Of a stretch of DNA of 64,000 bases, positions 11,945-24,170 are shown piece after piece. The DNA is from Allantophomopsis cytisporea (taxonomy: Eukaryota > Ascomycota > Leotiomycetes > Phacidiales > Phacidiaceae): the NCBI GenBank assembly GCA_024752435.1, contig CP103030.1, positions 1,240,001 through 1,304,000 of the forward strand, in the 5' to 3' direction. The position numbers and the translations under genes are program-made. The notes beneath the pieces were generated by a model, which was given only the letters and a program-made list of their open reading frames with translations, was not told the origin of the DNA and did not search any database. How positions within the stretch are numbered: position 1 is the first letter of the stretch; every line of letters begins with the position of its first letter.

Positions 11945-14493
11945 AGCGGAGCTGAAGACCTTGAAAGTTGCCGCCGCGCGCTTTCTCTCCCACAAAGATC
12001 TGCTTCGTGCAGCAAAAGGCTTTTGGTGATAGGGAAGTATAGATGTACGGGTGGAAGTATATAGATTTGGGCGGTTCGATTTGCAGGAGATTTTGGAGGT
12101 GGAATTCCCACTTTGATAGGGTCCTTTAGAGGGGCGTCTTGGCGAAACTACAAGTAAATGAGGTGCGTAATTGGACACAATGGATTGAGGGCATTTCCGA
12201 GGCTGTGCTGCGCTGTACCAACTGTGTTCTCTACCTTTCGGATGATGTGTCCTGGGTTTAACTCCATAAGAGTAAAACAAACTCCATCATTGCGGAGTAT
12301 CTTTCACCTACATTTCATCACCCGTTATCATCAGCGTTGGAACTGCTCTGAATACTCAAATCCAATTTCAAATCCTTCAATAATTCTTCAGAGCTCCTGA
12401 TATTTGCATTGCATGGCTGCAAGCCAAAGGCAAAAACATCATGATACTCCGCAGAAGGTGTGGGTTCTGTTGATTTATTGTGCACCCGAATGACAACCGT
12501 TACGGTAACTCCCCAACATCGGCCTGAAAAATGCCCCTATTCTTGGACCTGTTAGCGGTCTTATACAGCATATGAATATATATTCCCGGATCCCATGGGC
12601 GGCACGCGAAGCTGCATATTTCGATATTCAGATGCAAATTCTGACTGCAAACGGTACTATCGCCATGTGGACTGTGGTCGGCCTATGACATCTCCTGTAT
12701 CGTAGGCAGACCGCATATGCAGCGCAATGGCCGCAGTACCTTCCGCCTATTAGCAAACCTTGGACATCAAAGAACGAGCGACTCAAGGAATCTTAGGACT
12801 GACTATACGAGCACGACGGATCACGAAACTTCTCAATGAAGAAGAGTGGTCTAAAACAGTGAGGTTGATAAGTCCAAACAATCACGAATGACGTTCCATA
12901 CAGTCCCATATATGACGAGCCGGGAAGTTCTTGGCATTAGCCCGCATACATAGATCCACCAGATAGATATTTCAGGGTCCATGAGACGCGACGACCTTCG
13001 CTTTGCATGAGGTTAGTAACAGCTGGTATGACTATGTCAGCTCATCCCGCTGCTCTGCTGGTCAGGAAGCATATTATGGCTCTCAACAAATCCCAGGTTA
13101 GATAAATAATAATAATAAAAAGCCTTTGTCTGGAAGCCAATCAATCAAGCTATACCCCATCGCATCACTCACCATCGGAAGGCTTACAAACCCTGTGAGC
13201 ACATTCCCCCAAACCGACGACATGTATGTACATGACAATGATACTGATCGACGTATCCGTCCCACACTGTTTCTACTCACGGACAATGCATACCTTGTAT
13301 GTATAATATGCGGAGGTCCGGGGAAGAATCTAGTACTTCATATATGAAAACCCTTCTATGCTTCAACGAAATTGCCGATGTCGCAAAGTTGCAGCTACGT
13401 TTGCATAATGTAAGCAGTCTCTCAATATACCGACTGGAAAGTCATTACCGTCTTTTCTTAAGGACCAGTCAGCGAAGGAACTGGTAAAACGGTGTGGAAT
13501 GAACGAGAGAATGTGTAGATGGACAAAAAGACAAAGGGTCCAATACTAAGGCAGTTGAAGCATATACGAAATGGATCTTCCTTGTGTTTCGAGATTGGCA
13601 TATGCGGTATTGCTTCCCATACTGCCTAATACGTACTCTCAAGAGCAGAGCAGAACCCAAAGCTGCCTACTTACTCTGTACTCAGTCTATACTCCGGACC
13701 ATATGCAGCTGTTGCCATGAAGTCAGATGTCGCATGAACTCAAGAAGGATCTCCCGTTACTCTGTAAGTAAGGGAGTTACGACCCAATCGAGTGGATTTA
13801 GGTCGAACTCTCGCGCGCCAGATTTGGGAAAGCTTTGCTCAACGACATCATACCTTAATTGTCCTGTGAGTATTTTGACGCTCATGTGGAAGGACGTAGA
13901 GGAAACTGGAGAAGATCCGTCCTCGAAGTACATGCACACCATTGGTACATACTTCTTTGTCGTTCATTATACATACATTCGAGAGCTGAAATCTTCTCAA
14001 TCACCTTCACCTCAGTTCCCGAATCTTTTCTCAATTTCTGTTTGCCGTTCTTTGTGTATACCTTCGGCGAAATCATCATCCTCGGCTTACGTGTGGCATC
14101 GTTTGTTGACTTCAGACCTCAAGGTTCGGATGACTACATATCAACTAAAACAATGACAGACTCGAGGTTTCGCCACGCGTTCTAGTTCAGAATCAGTATA
14201 TTGCAATCAATTGGATGACAGAGATCACTTATCTGGTTACTTGAGCTGAACATTATCATATGAGCTATAAGCAAATCGTTATCATTGTCGACAACTTGCA
14301 AGCCGTCGCAACCTCCAGATCTGTGGAGATACAAAATATTTCAAATGTCATCTAGTTCTTCAATCACCAGGAAGGCTATACCTCACGGATTGATTAGTTA
14401 GCGCATCAATTGTGTTAGTGGTGGTGCACATCTTGAGTTGTTGGGTTTGTTCGCAGCAAGGGTCTCGTCTATAGAAGAGAGAAGCATATCGCG
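11945..14493. other. 2.5-kb stretch with no supportable gene
   Basis: Divergent interval between the ATPase gene (-) and the 1232-residue gene (+). The first 200 bases upstream of 11944 are the ATPase promoter. Between 12.4 and 14.3 kb there are only short open frames, overlapping on both strands (for example 13584-14156 on + and 13757-13942 or 13882-14079 on -), with no domain, start context or splice pattern that lets one be chosen. An ATAATAATAATAA run lies near 13105. A non-coding transcript or a decayed gene is possible but unproven. Confidence 0.5.
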
Positions 14494-17400
14494 ATGTCCT
14501 CCAATATGGCACATCAGAGTGTGCTCGACACGAAAAGTGAGAAGTGTGCGGTAATGCAGCGCACAGATTCCAACTGCATTATTTACTCTCCACCAAAATC
14601 ACTATCCAGACCTCCTTCATCAGTCCACACAATATCTGGCGACCCAATTCAACTTTCTAGACCTACTTCGCCACTCCACGCCATATTTGGTGATCCTACT
14701 CAACTACCTTGGATTCTCGACCATATACTTCGAGGAGAAATCAAGGACGAGCTTCCCCTACGCATCATGTTCTCTTTCAATGCAGGTACGTTCTATGTTT
14801 GCTGCAAGATATTCATATACACAATTTGCTCACTCTCCATACAGGACATCATGTACCTACGCTGAAGCAGGCACATTCCTGGTGGGGCGATTCAGACAAA
14901 GGCAAGAAGGTCATCCAGTTTATGGAACAATGGGATACAGCCAACCCTTACAGACAAAAAGAAGGTGCTGCCAGGTTGAAGGCTATGGAGGAGATGGAAA
15001 ACTCATCTTTGAACAAAGGCACGGTTCATTACCCCGGTGACAAATACATGTATTCGCCTATGCCAAGTCAAATCGCAGAACATCTTCGACAAGCATACCA
15101 TAACGATCGACGCCAGAGCCTTACTTTACCAGCTGATGCATGCAAGAGGACAGTGGAGCAGAGTTTCCCGGCCGACTTTGGCAACTTCATCTATGCTTCT
15201 GCCCTTGCTGGACTGGATTATTTGCGCGAATTCGAGACTAGACGAAGATGCGCATTGAGAGAGGCGGCTTCTCGACTTCAAATCACAAAGACTACATGGA
15301 GAGACAGATTGAATGTCATTCCCGAAGCAAGATATTGGATAGAATCTGTTCAACAGCAAGAGCTTGCTACCGAGGCTCTCTACGCTAATGTTTATATTGA
15401 CATTCGAATTTGGGTAAGCATGATTTTATCATTCAGGCGTAATAATGGGGTTCCTGGTGGTTTAGATACTAAGAAAATTTATAGACAATGGTAAAGCAGC
15501 TAGAAGAGACTCCCTGGGATAAGCACGAATGCATAGCACTTCTCAATACCCTATTCCCACCTGGCATCGAAAACACGCCAAACGACGCCGTTCCAAAAGC
15601 CACTATGCATAAATACCGTGCACTCTTTTACAGATACATGCAGAAGATAGAGGCTGGTCGTACGAATAATATCGGCCCCGAAGTCTTGAAACCATTTGTC
15701 GGACAATTACTGAAAGCAGGATCTGGACACAGCTGGTCTGATGTTCGCGAAGACATACGTACATACATGGAGCTTGCAGATCTAATGATTGCACAAGCCA
15801 ATGCAGTGTCTCATCCTTCCACAGGAAGTCATAAGTTTTTCCTGAACCACGAAGACGACAGCTTGCACACAAGAACTACAAGTAACGCAGTCTCTGATTT
15901 CAGTGAGCGTCCATGCACCGTAAGTAGTGCTACCACTAGTGTCGACGAGGTTACTCTCAAGAGAGAATCAAGCGATAGCAATAACGACAATGGACTTGAT
16001 CACAATGATCATCGAAGAAAGTCGAGTCAAGGTGCCTCTGATAAGCCTCCTTCGACCAGGAGAAATGTAGAGATGAGAAGAAACCCAAGATTATCTGACG
16101 AGTCTCGAGAAAAATCCGTTGACAGAGATGCACGCCTTAACCCTCGTACTAGCTTCCACAGCTTCTCACGACCAAGTACCCCAGCACTCGAAGCTCGCCG
16201 CATACGAGGTGAAACCACATCTCGAAATCCAGCTCCTGGCTCAAGCGAGATCTTTCCAAGGACTTCAACTACGAGCACAGGCTCCTCTGAGTACGACACC
16301 TGTCAATATGATCTTCACCAAATCCCGACGGCCACATCTTCCTACAGTCAGACACGGGCACGAAGAAAGTCATCCGCTACACCAGACCCTTCAAATAAAA
16401 TTGGCAGCTTTTCCTTCCTCAGGAAAATGAAATCAAAAGCGAATGAAGCAGAATCAATCGAAAATGTTAGCGGACGCTTCACCCCCGAGCTTAGGGACAT
16501 GGATACTGGTAAATCACCAGGCAGAAATTTCAAATTGTCGTCCGCTATCTCTTGGGTAGATAGGTTCCCAGGTCGTGACGATCAAATACGCACAAAATCT
16601 GCGCAGTCCAAATCACCTAAAACCCCTAACAAAACAGCTGGACCAGTTCGTCATCGTCAATTCATTGATAACCGGTCGATGTTTCTCGAAGATGAAGACG
16701 ATGTACCTCCTGTTCCTCCTCTTGGAGGCTTAGGTCTGATGTCTATCCCTAATCTATCGGGAACGAAGAAGAAAACAGGGCAAATTCCAGCCACAGATTT
16801 CCCTGCGGGGTCCATACACAAGAAGCCGTCAGGCAAGAACCTCCGTAGGATAAGGTCTCTTACAGGCCTTAAGGATACATCTCCTACTGAAGATGTTGCG
16901 ACAAAGCCCCAAACACACGCCTCTGGATCATTCAGCCTCGGTGTGTCACCTTACGAGAGGGGAAAAAACAGAAAGAGGGCCGCAACCTCTACTGGTACCA
17001 AGCCATATCTCGGGCTAGATGACCGGTTCTCCAAAAGTACTACTGCTCTACCCTCTCAGCAAGATACCAAGTCTTTAAAACGATCACGATGGGTTTTGCC
17101 AGATGGTAGGGATGTCAGCGACTACGGGCGCTTCAAATGGACAAGTGAACACAGTACAGAATGTAAAGCGATGGAAATTAATCGCGATTGGACCATTCTT
17201 GCTTCTAGGGGGGAAAGCTTAGGAATTCCTAGAGAAATTGGCGAGCCCGAAGTTATGTACATGGATGATGCAAAAGGTGGCCGGGATTATGGAGTTCCAA
17301 GACTTCCAAAGGTTCCAAAAGCCCCACAAGTTCACCAAACTCCAATGGCTCTTCTACTTAATAAATTTCCAGCTGTTCCCTCGACCTTAAAAACTAGGAA

Positions 17401-18322
17401 GCTGGAGTCTGGTCACCATGTATCAAAGACTGTCCCTACGAAATCCGTTGAAAGGTTTCCCATGCCGTCCTTTCGTCGCACTCCAAAGCAGATTGAGACT
17501 TATACTGAAGGAAAAACTATATTTGTTGTTGATCCTAAGTTCAAGTATGAGAGTTATCATCGCACCCCGCGCCTGGCCACTGAGAACAAGGGTTTCGACA
17601 GAAAGGAAGAGCCGAGATTTGCTGTTGATCCAAAGTTCCGTCTCGAAAACATTAGTCGAGACCGTACTCCAAAATTGGGTGCCGGCCCGAACTCTATTCA
17701 AATTTCACAACTGAGTGATAAAACTGACAGCAAGCGATCTAAGACGGCTCCCATGATATCTTTCGACAGATTCCCAATACCGTCGTTCCTTCGAACTCCA
17801 AAACCTTCTCTCGAGACTTACCATGAAGGAGGTTCGACATTTGCTGTGGATCCTAGGTTCAAATATGAAGCTTTCCATCGCACTCCGCAGATATCCACTG
17901 TAAATCTGAGTCAAAATCCACAATCGGGTGCCGACGTTAGCATCTCTGAGAAAAGGGTTCCATATCATAAGAGGGAAGACGCTGTCTCTACACTCGATCC
18001 GAAACCCGCAACACAGAAGGACAATGAGATGTTTGGCCGTAATTCCACGAGTTCTGCTACGTCAGCGTTGAGCGAAACTTCACTACCTGATCGAGCTCCA
18101 AAAATGACGAACAACCGTACTTCCGCCATCTCGAATAACAATTATGATGATCGAGTTGGTCTAGGGCTGTCCTCCAGCTCTGATTCTGTTGGTAGTACTT
18201 CCAGCTCTATAGATAACAGCTTCGTTTTCGCTGGAAACATCAGCAAGCCTCTACCTCCAACTCCAAAGACCGGTAACGAGGACACGCTTGGAGCATTTAC
18301 TGCGAGCGTCGAGAGACCGTAA
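14494..18322 (+). CDS. Uncharacterised 1232-residue fungal protein with internal repeats
   Basis: Three exons (14494-14785, 14845-15413, 15485-18322) join in frame. I do not recognise the family. Residues about 100-430 look globular: a Trp-containing HSWWGDSDKGKKVIQF, a YPGDKYMYSPMPSQIAEHLR block, a helical FGNFIYASALAGLDYLREFE segment, then EETPWDKHECIALLNTLFPP and a helix with HKYRALFYRYMQKIEAG. The rest is Ser/Thr/Arg/Pro-rich and probably disordered, with a basic region and PPVPPLGGLG. Near residues 945-1085 a unit of the form FxVDPKFKYE...HRTP occurs three times, the outer two preceded by RFPxPSFxRTPK. The intron before exon 3 (GTAAGC to TTATAG) joins IRIW to TMVKQLEE. Downstream is REB1-like on the same strand; nothing links them functionally. 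Confidence 0.75.
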
Positions 18323-19376
18323 GCTCTAATGCTGATAGAAGCCAACAAAACGGATGAACGTCCAATTCTTATGTAGAGGCTGAGGAATGAATCGTATCCA
18401 AGTTATCACAAAGTCACATATGCCTTTGAACGAGTTTTCAACCTCTAGAAGCCTTTGAAACACACAATTCACCACAACCAGAACTTGAGCATTTCATCAT
18501 GTCTAAATCTGAGCATTTCTCACTTCCAATTTTACACATGTACTACAGCCAAGATCAACCAGGCATAAAGCTAATGCTAATATTCGGCTTCTTGCTTCTC
18601 TTTGTTTTTCTCGGCCGTTTTGTGTTCTTCATTTTCTTTTCTTCTTAAAGAAACTATATGAGGCGGAACATTCGGTTGATTTGATTTCACGATTGCAATG
18701 AGCGATAGTGTATGATTAGATATGAGATTTCCTTTGTTGACATGGCTACAGAATATTTTCGAGCTGGAGCACCTTCTACGTGCTATGTTGTAGCCATAGA
18801 AACATAATAATAATAGAAGATGACTGACGTGGATGGATGCTTGTGACTATATGATTTATTGATCTGAACAAAACAATCGATTTGTGTCGATTGTCAGAAT
18901 CGTATGAGAAGTCCAGCACGTTCTAGTTATTGCATTATTATGCAATCGTGCTTACCCGGCACCTGGGATAAAATCACTGAAAAAATTTATTGCGGACTCT
19001 CTTACCTATGCTATCATATTGTGACGCACCACTATTTATTGATGGCAATAAGAGAAGAAATCTCGAAATCATCGACCATATAAACAACAGACCTAAAACT
19101 TCCGCGTTTCTCAATTTATCTACTTTTCTTTTCTTCCGTGGCAGAAATAACGTACAGCAAACAGGATGGAGAAGCCTTGCATCAAGCCTTGCGATATCTC
19201 TCACCCCACGCACTAAAATCGTCTCTAGCGCAAAACCGCATCCGCGTAATGGTCCGTGCCAAAATTTGAGCGCGCGAAAGAATAGATACTGGGATTTGGG
19301 CAATGCAAATCAGAGCAGTGAGGTTCAACGCGAATTTCCTCTACCACGATAACGTGCGCGCAATTTCGACAAAGCC
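18323..19376. other. Intergenic upstream of the Reb1-like gene
   Basis: 1054 bases; 3' end of the preceding gene and promoter of the Myb gene. Contains TTACCCGG at 18952-18959 and GC-rich GAGCGCGCGAAAG and GTGCGCGCAATTT patches within 120 bases of the ATG. No gene seen. Confidence 0.55.
18952..18959. promoter_or_regulatory. Reb1-type site TTACCCGG upstream of the Reb1-like gene
   Basis: Exact match to the budding-yeast Reb1 consensus TTACCCG(G), 418 bases before the ATG of the Reb1/TTF1-like gene. An 8-mer is expected about twice by chance in a window this size, so the match alone is weak; position is what makes it notable. Confidence 0.35.
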
Positions 19377-22300
19377 ATGTTCTCCGCCATCAAGAGTGTC
19401 GGCAAGTACGTGGGTCTTTCGTCGAGCCAGGCTGGTGAGTTTAGCTCTTTTCTTTACATAGTGGGTCCATTGGGGTTGAAGATTATGCGACGGTGATGGG
19501 TAGGCTCGCTGACCGGATGATCTGCGCTGACGATTTTTTTTAAAAAATAAAATAGGCCCCGACAATACCATCAGCGGAAACGATATGCCGAATTCGAGCG
19601 CGCAAATTGTGGGCGATGAGCAGGACTCGCCCGTGGTGAGGAAATCAAATTCCAAGAAGTCGAAGAAGTCGAAGGCTGTTGATGAGAGTTCGATGTTGTC
19701 AACTGAAGACGACGCTCAGATAATAGCAAACGTCGATGCGGAACCTGAGCAGGATGTCAAGCCGACCAAGAGACGAAAACGCGTCGCTGCGGAGGACACG
19801 GTTTCTGAAACTGGACTGCAATCGCCTGACACTGAAGCAGTTCATGAATCACTTGCTAAAAAATCGAAGAGACTGAGGAAATCGAAGGGTGATACCGAAG
19901 ACGTGGAGGTCGCGAACGAGGACCAGGACATACAGGAGGAGGATGCTGAGCCAGTGAAGGCTTCGAAGAAATCAAAGAGGTCAAAAAAACCCTCGTTAGT
20001 TGGAGATGTTAATGGTTATGATGAAGCTGGGGCTGAAGCCGAGGCCAAATCCAAGAAGAAGCAGGCCAGAGCTAAGAAAGTTACAAAGCACGTCGAAGGG
20101 GATGCACCAGATGAGGTTGTGGAAACTTCTTTGGTTGAGAGAGATGCTGAAGAAATATCGGAATTGATCAACAACCAGTTAAGCTCATACAAAAAATCTA
20201 GAAAGTCCAAGAAATCCCAGGATACGAAGAGCCAAATTGAGAGCAACAAAGTAGCAAAGACACAGGACTACTTCGAAGCCGATCACGCCAACGACAGCTT
20301 AATTCCTCCACCTGAACCATTGAGCTCATCCGCTGAGCGCCGCAATTCATCTGGGAGTAGTCAGAACGACCTTCTCGCTGCTTCGCAACTATACTCTACA
20401 CAAAGCCCAGCCAAAGAAAGCCCTCCACCGACGACATCTTCTAAGAAGTCGGCAGCGAGCAGGAAGCAAAAAGAAAAAGTGAACAATGTGGTTGAGGAAC
20501 CCAAAAAGGCCAAAAGATCTAAAAAGGTCAAAAGTCAGCCTGAGGTCGGCGACATTGAACCAGAACCAACTGAGTTGGAGGCTAGCCCCAAGTCGCCGTC
20601 TCAAGAAACTCGTCACGATACCGAAGATCACGAAGTCACCGGGAGTCCCGATCTTGATCAAGCTCCACTGAGCCCAGAGCCATCGCCAGAACCCAAGTCC
20701 CGCAGAACTTCCTCGTGGGCAGCAATCAATGACCCATCCTCTGCAGCTTCTCCAGAGAAGGAGCACTCTATCTACAGAGCTACACCAAAGTCCACCAAGA
20801 AACGTAGCATTCCTGTGGACATTACCGAACTACCAGGCAGTGCTCAACCAAAGAAACGCACAAAGCCTTCGGTAACCAAGTCCAAAGTGTCAACAGCTAC
20901 TAATGGCGATGAATCGAAATCGGCGAAAGAGTCGAAGCCCACTACAAAGCCTCGATCAGAGGGCTGCACTGCAAAGGGAAAGGTCTCCCCTGCCGAGGAA
21001 AAATTAATCAAGGAAGCTATCGAAAAATTCAGAGATATGAACAACATGACCGATTACGAGGTCAACGAGCTAATCAAACAGAATGGACAGCACGGAAAAC
21101 CACATGAACTTTGGGAATGGGTGAATGAAGACCTTCCAAATAGGGAACGCCTCTCAATCATCAGATATGCTAGAAGAAAGTTTCACAATTTTCCAAAACG
21201 TGGAGGCTGGAATGAGGAAGAAGATGAGGAACTTCGTCAAACTCATGCCAAAGTCGGAAACAATTGGAAAAAAATAAGCGAAATCATTCAGCGTCATCCG
21301 GAGGATGTACGAGATCGCTGGAGGAACTACCTGATCTGTGAAGATAAGATGAAGACCAATAACTGGGAAGAGTCGGAGGAAATCGAACTTCGAGAAGCAG
21401 TTAAGAAGTTCTTTGACAAGGAACTCGAGCACAGACAAGAGCAGAACAAGCTCGGTCATGATATCAATCTAGATCTGAATGAGAGTGATATTCAATGGCC
21501 AAAAATCAGTGAGTACATGGGTCACAAGCGAAGTCGTCTGCAATGCTCTGCAAAGTGGAAGCAGCTCCGTGAGCGTGAGGCTCCTGCTCCACGCCTTATG
21601 CAAGAAGTTCTTCCCCAACCTACGAATACCTGGCGTCAGCGAAAGGCGGCTGAAGCATATGGCAAAATGCGAACAGGTGACAAGTATATACTCGTTAGTT
21701 CCATCAAAGACTCGCGTGCAGGCAGGGAGAGCAAGATCCCCTGGAACAAGATCGGAGATGCAGAGTACAGAGAGAAGTTTTCTGCTATGATCATGAAAGT
21801 TGCCTGGAACAAGCTGAAAAATAGAGTGGAGGGTCATGAGAAAATGCCGCTGCAGAAGGTCGCCGAGAAGGTGCTCGAAACTTTCAAGAAGTACAATGCA
21901 AAGCAATTGGAGGAAAAGTATGATGGATCCGCCGAATCACCAAAACGGAAGTATACCATGCCGAGAAAAAAGGATAACACCGCTTCGAAAGTCAGAAAGA
22001 TCCTGAGTGCAGACAGAGTGCAGGACGACGAAGAAGACGAAGATGAGGAGCAAGAGATAGACCAGGAAGCTGAAGTGCGCGCCAAAGCCGAGCGGAAGGC
22101 AGCCAGGCTAGAGAAGAAGAAGAAGAAAGCTGCCAAGCTTCGAGACCGCATGTCACGTAATGGCGAGAGTCAAGAGCCTGCATCGCAGGAGCAAGCAGCT
22201 GACGCAGCCGAAGTCCCCGAAACCCAAGATCAGGACCAGCCTCCAACACCCGTTGTTGATGTTACCATGAATGATGCTGACTGGAGTGCTTCCACGTCCG

Positions 22301-22482
22301 GCCGCCGCTTTAGGGAGAAACTGAATCGTGCTTCACAGGAGGCTGCTGTTGCGCGCGCGTACGAAGAGAGTATTGATGGTGATGAGGTACAGACCAGCAC
22401 GCCGAAGAAGTTGAGCTCTCCTTTTAAGTATCGCAAGAAGGCTGTGGCAAAGAAAAGTGAAGTGGACGACTCGGACTCTTGA
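19377..22482 (+). CDS. REB1: Reb1/TTF1-like Myb DNA-binding protein
   Basis: Two exons (19377-19434 and 19556-22482) give 994 residues. In yeasts this family binds rDNA terminators and many promoters; it arrests replication forks and stops RNA polymerase I. Residues 20-480 are disordered, with repeated Lys/Ser patches (KKSKKSK, KKSKRLRKSK, KKSKRSKKPS) and many acidic stretches. The DNA-binding region spans about residues 495-700: a helical entry (EEKLIKEAIEKFRDMNN), the family block RERLSIIRYARRKFHNF, a Myb repeat with GGWNEEEDEELRQTHAKVGN and RWRNYL, a second with NNWEESEEIELREAV, and a third with WPKISEYMGHKRSRLQCSAKW. A coiled Lys-rich tail ends in SEVDDSDS. The small first exon is supported by a strong GTGAGT donor and in-frame joining, but the second exon has its own ATG at 19585. 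Confidence 0.82.
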
Positions 22483-22803
22483 GCTTGTAGAGAGTATTTG
22501 TGCGTAGCTGTGGGGGAGCTCGAGCGTACTGAGGTTTTGGAGTTTTGATTAGTTGAAGATTTTGCCAGCGTTTTGGCGCGCATGGTCTTTCTTTTTGAGA
22601 CATCTTTATGCCCGTGGCGGCGGGTACTGCCGAAGCGTACAAGCTTATGTCTAGAAGAGCTTTGTTTGGTTTTCGCGCTATTTTAATCCTAGCTGTCTGT
22701 TTCACTTGTATCTCGGCGACAGCTAGTTTTGAACGTCCAAGAGTACAGCATAAATAACATAGTCCTTTCAATCCAAAGACGATTGTTTTCAATTTCATCT
22801 ATC
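22483..22803. other. Intergenic between convergent 3' ends
   Basis: 321 bases shared by the 3' ends of the Myb gene and the polygalacturonase. Nothing else seen. Confidence 0.6.
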
Positions 22804-24170
22804 CTATGAAGGACACCCGCTCTCAGGATAATTACATGAACTGGCCACCAAGCCCCCTGTGATATTGACCCCCTGATAAGCAAATCCACTACAACTGCCA
22901 TCCCCACAAAGCACATAATAATTCGTTGCATTTGCCACCACCGTGCCAGTCACGTTCTCGAAAACTATATTAGTGATATTCACGCCATTTGTAGGGACTC
23001 CGGTCGGTCCACCGTTTAGGTAGTCCTGCTGGATATCAATGCCGTAGGTAGTAAGGTCGCGCACGACAATGTTGCGGTACGTTACGTTCGAAACGCTGGC
23101 GTTCGTTGTTCCGGCGTTTGTTTTAATTCGTGGGCCGTTGGCTGAGGATACGATTGTCGAGTCTGAGAAGAGAACATCGTTGACAGTATTGGAGGGGAGA
23201 CCACCGGATTTGCCGCCAACTAGGAGTGAGTTAGCCTTACGGTTATGTATACATACATCATTGAGATCGTTCTAGAATAGAGTGTGATTGACGGGTGGAA
23301 AGATGGAATGAAGCGTATGAAAAGGGGGGGGAATGCCACGATAGACTTACTTGATCCAATGCTCATGCCATGCCCGCCGTCGCAATACATGCCGCGCACC
23401 ACAATACCATCACCTGACGTCACGGCAACGCAGTCATCTTGATTGTATACCGTCGAACTCTCCAGCAAGATATTAGTAGACTGTGAGATGCCGAAGCCAT
23501 CACTGTTATGTGCTGCCGCCAACCCATCAGAGCGGTTATTTGGTGCATTGCCAGCCCGATTATCAAGTGTGATGTTTCGAATTGTTAGATCAGCGCTGTT
23601 TTGAATGCTAAAGCAATGCACTGGGTAATTTTGAATGTGTAGGTTCGAAACCACGGAGTTGTTGGTGAGCTTGTTGATGGAGACAAAATGGTTTGGTCTT
23701 TGATAATTAGTTCTCGTCTCATGAATAAGAAAGGTGCTCCTACTTTGGCACGCCACCATTGCTTCCCAGGCCCTGTGAATTATCAGCTCTTGCTCTACTT
23801 GGGAAGGGGATGGCCTAGTACTTACGTCCCAGTAGAGTTGTCCACTGCCATCAATTATGGCATCGTCTTCAGCGGTGATGGTTACTCCTTGCCCTACAAT
23901 CTGAATTGGCGTGAATGAGCTAGAATTTGTGAACCCAAAGGTCGTCTTCCCAGCGAATGTGACGGTGGACCCTGGAAGCAGCTCAGTGAGGTCGATGACA
24001 CTTTCATCTGGTGCATAGATATCCTGGAGTACAATGTCTGTGCACGTCGACACTGCAGTGGCTATCTCGGCGTACTCAGTAACCACACAGGGCGCTGTAA
24101 CATTTCTGAACTGTAGCTGTGGCCTCGCAGCTACAGTTGCGGCGAAAAGAAGTACAAAAGGACGATACAT
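22804..24170 (-). CDS. Secreted GH28 polygalacturonase
   Basis: Hydrolyses alpha-1,4 bonds in polygalacturonic acid; extracellular pectin degradation. Four exons on the minus strand (24170-23826, 23772-23744, 23697-23351, 23219-22804) give 378 residues. The N-terminus MYRPFVLLFAATVAARP is a signal peptide. GH28 signatures are all present: NSDG (189-192), NQDDC (210-214), GGHGMSIGS (232-240) and RIK (271-273), so catalytic Asp191, Asp212, Asp213 and His234, and substrate-binding Arg271/Lys273, are kept. Late blocks YGIDIQQDYLNGGPTGVPTN and LCGDGSCSGF match fungal endo-enzymes, so endo-action is likely. The usual third Asp of NTDGFD is Gly194 here. Several N-glycosylation sequons occur. Exon 2 is only 29 bases. 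The next gene upstream is an unrelated orphan. Confidence 0.94.

Noticed and set aside
13584..14156. 190-codon plus frame in the empty interval
   Set aside because: Irregular composition with many Cys and Arg, no domain, and competing frames on the other strand; not enough to call a gene.
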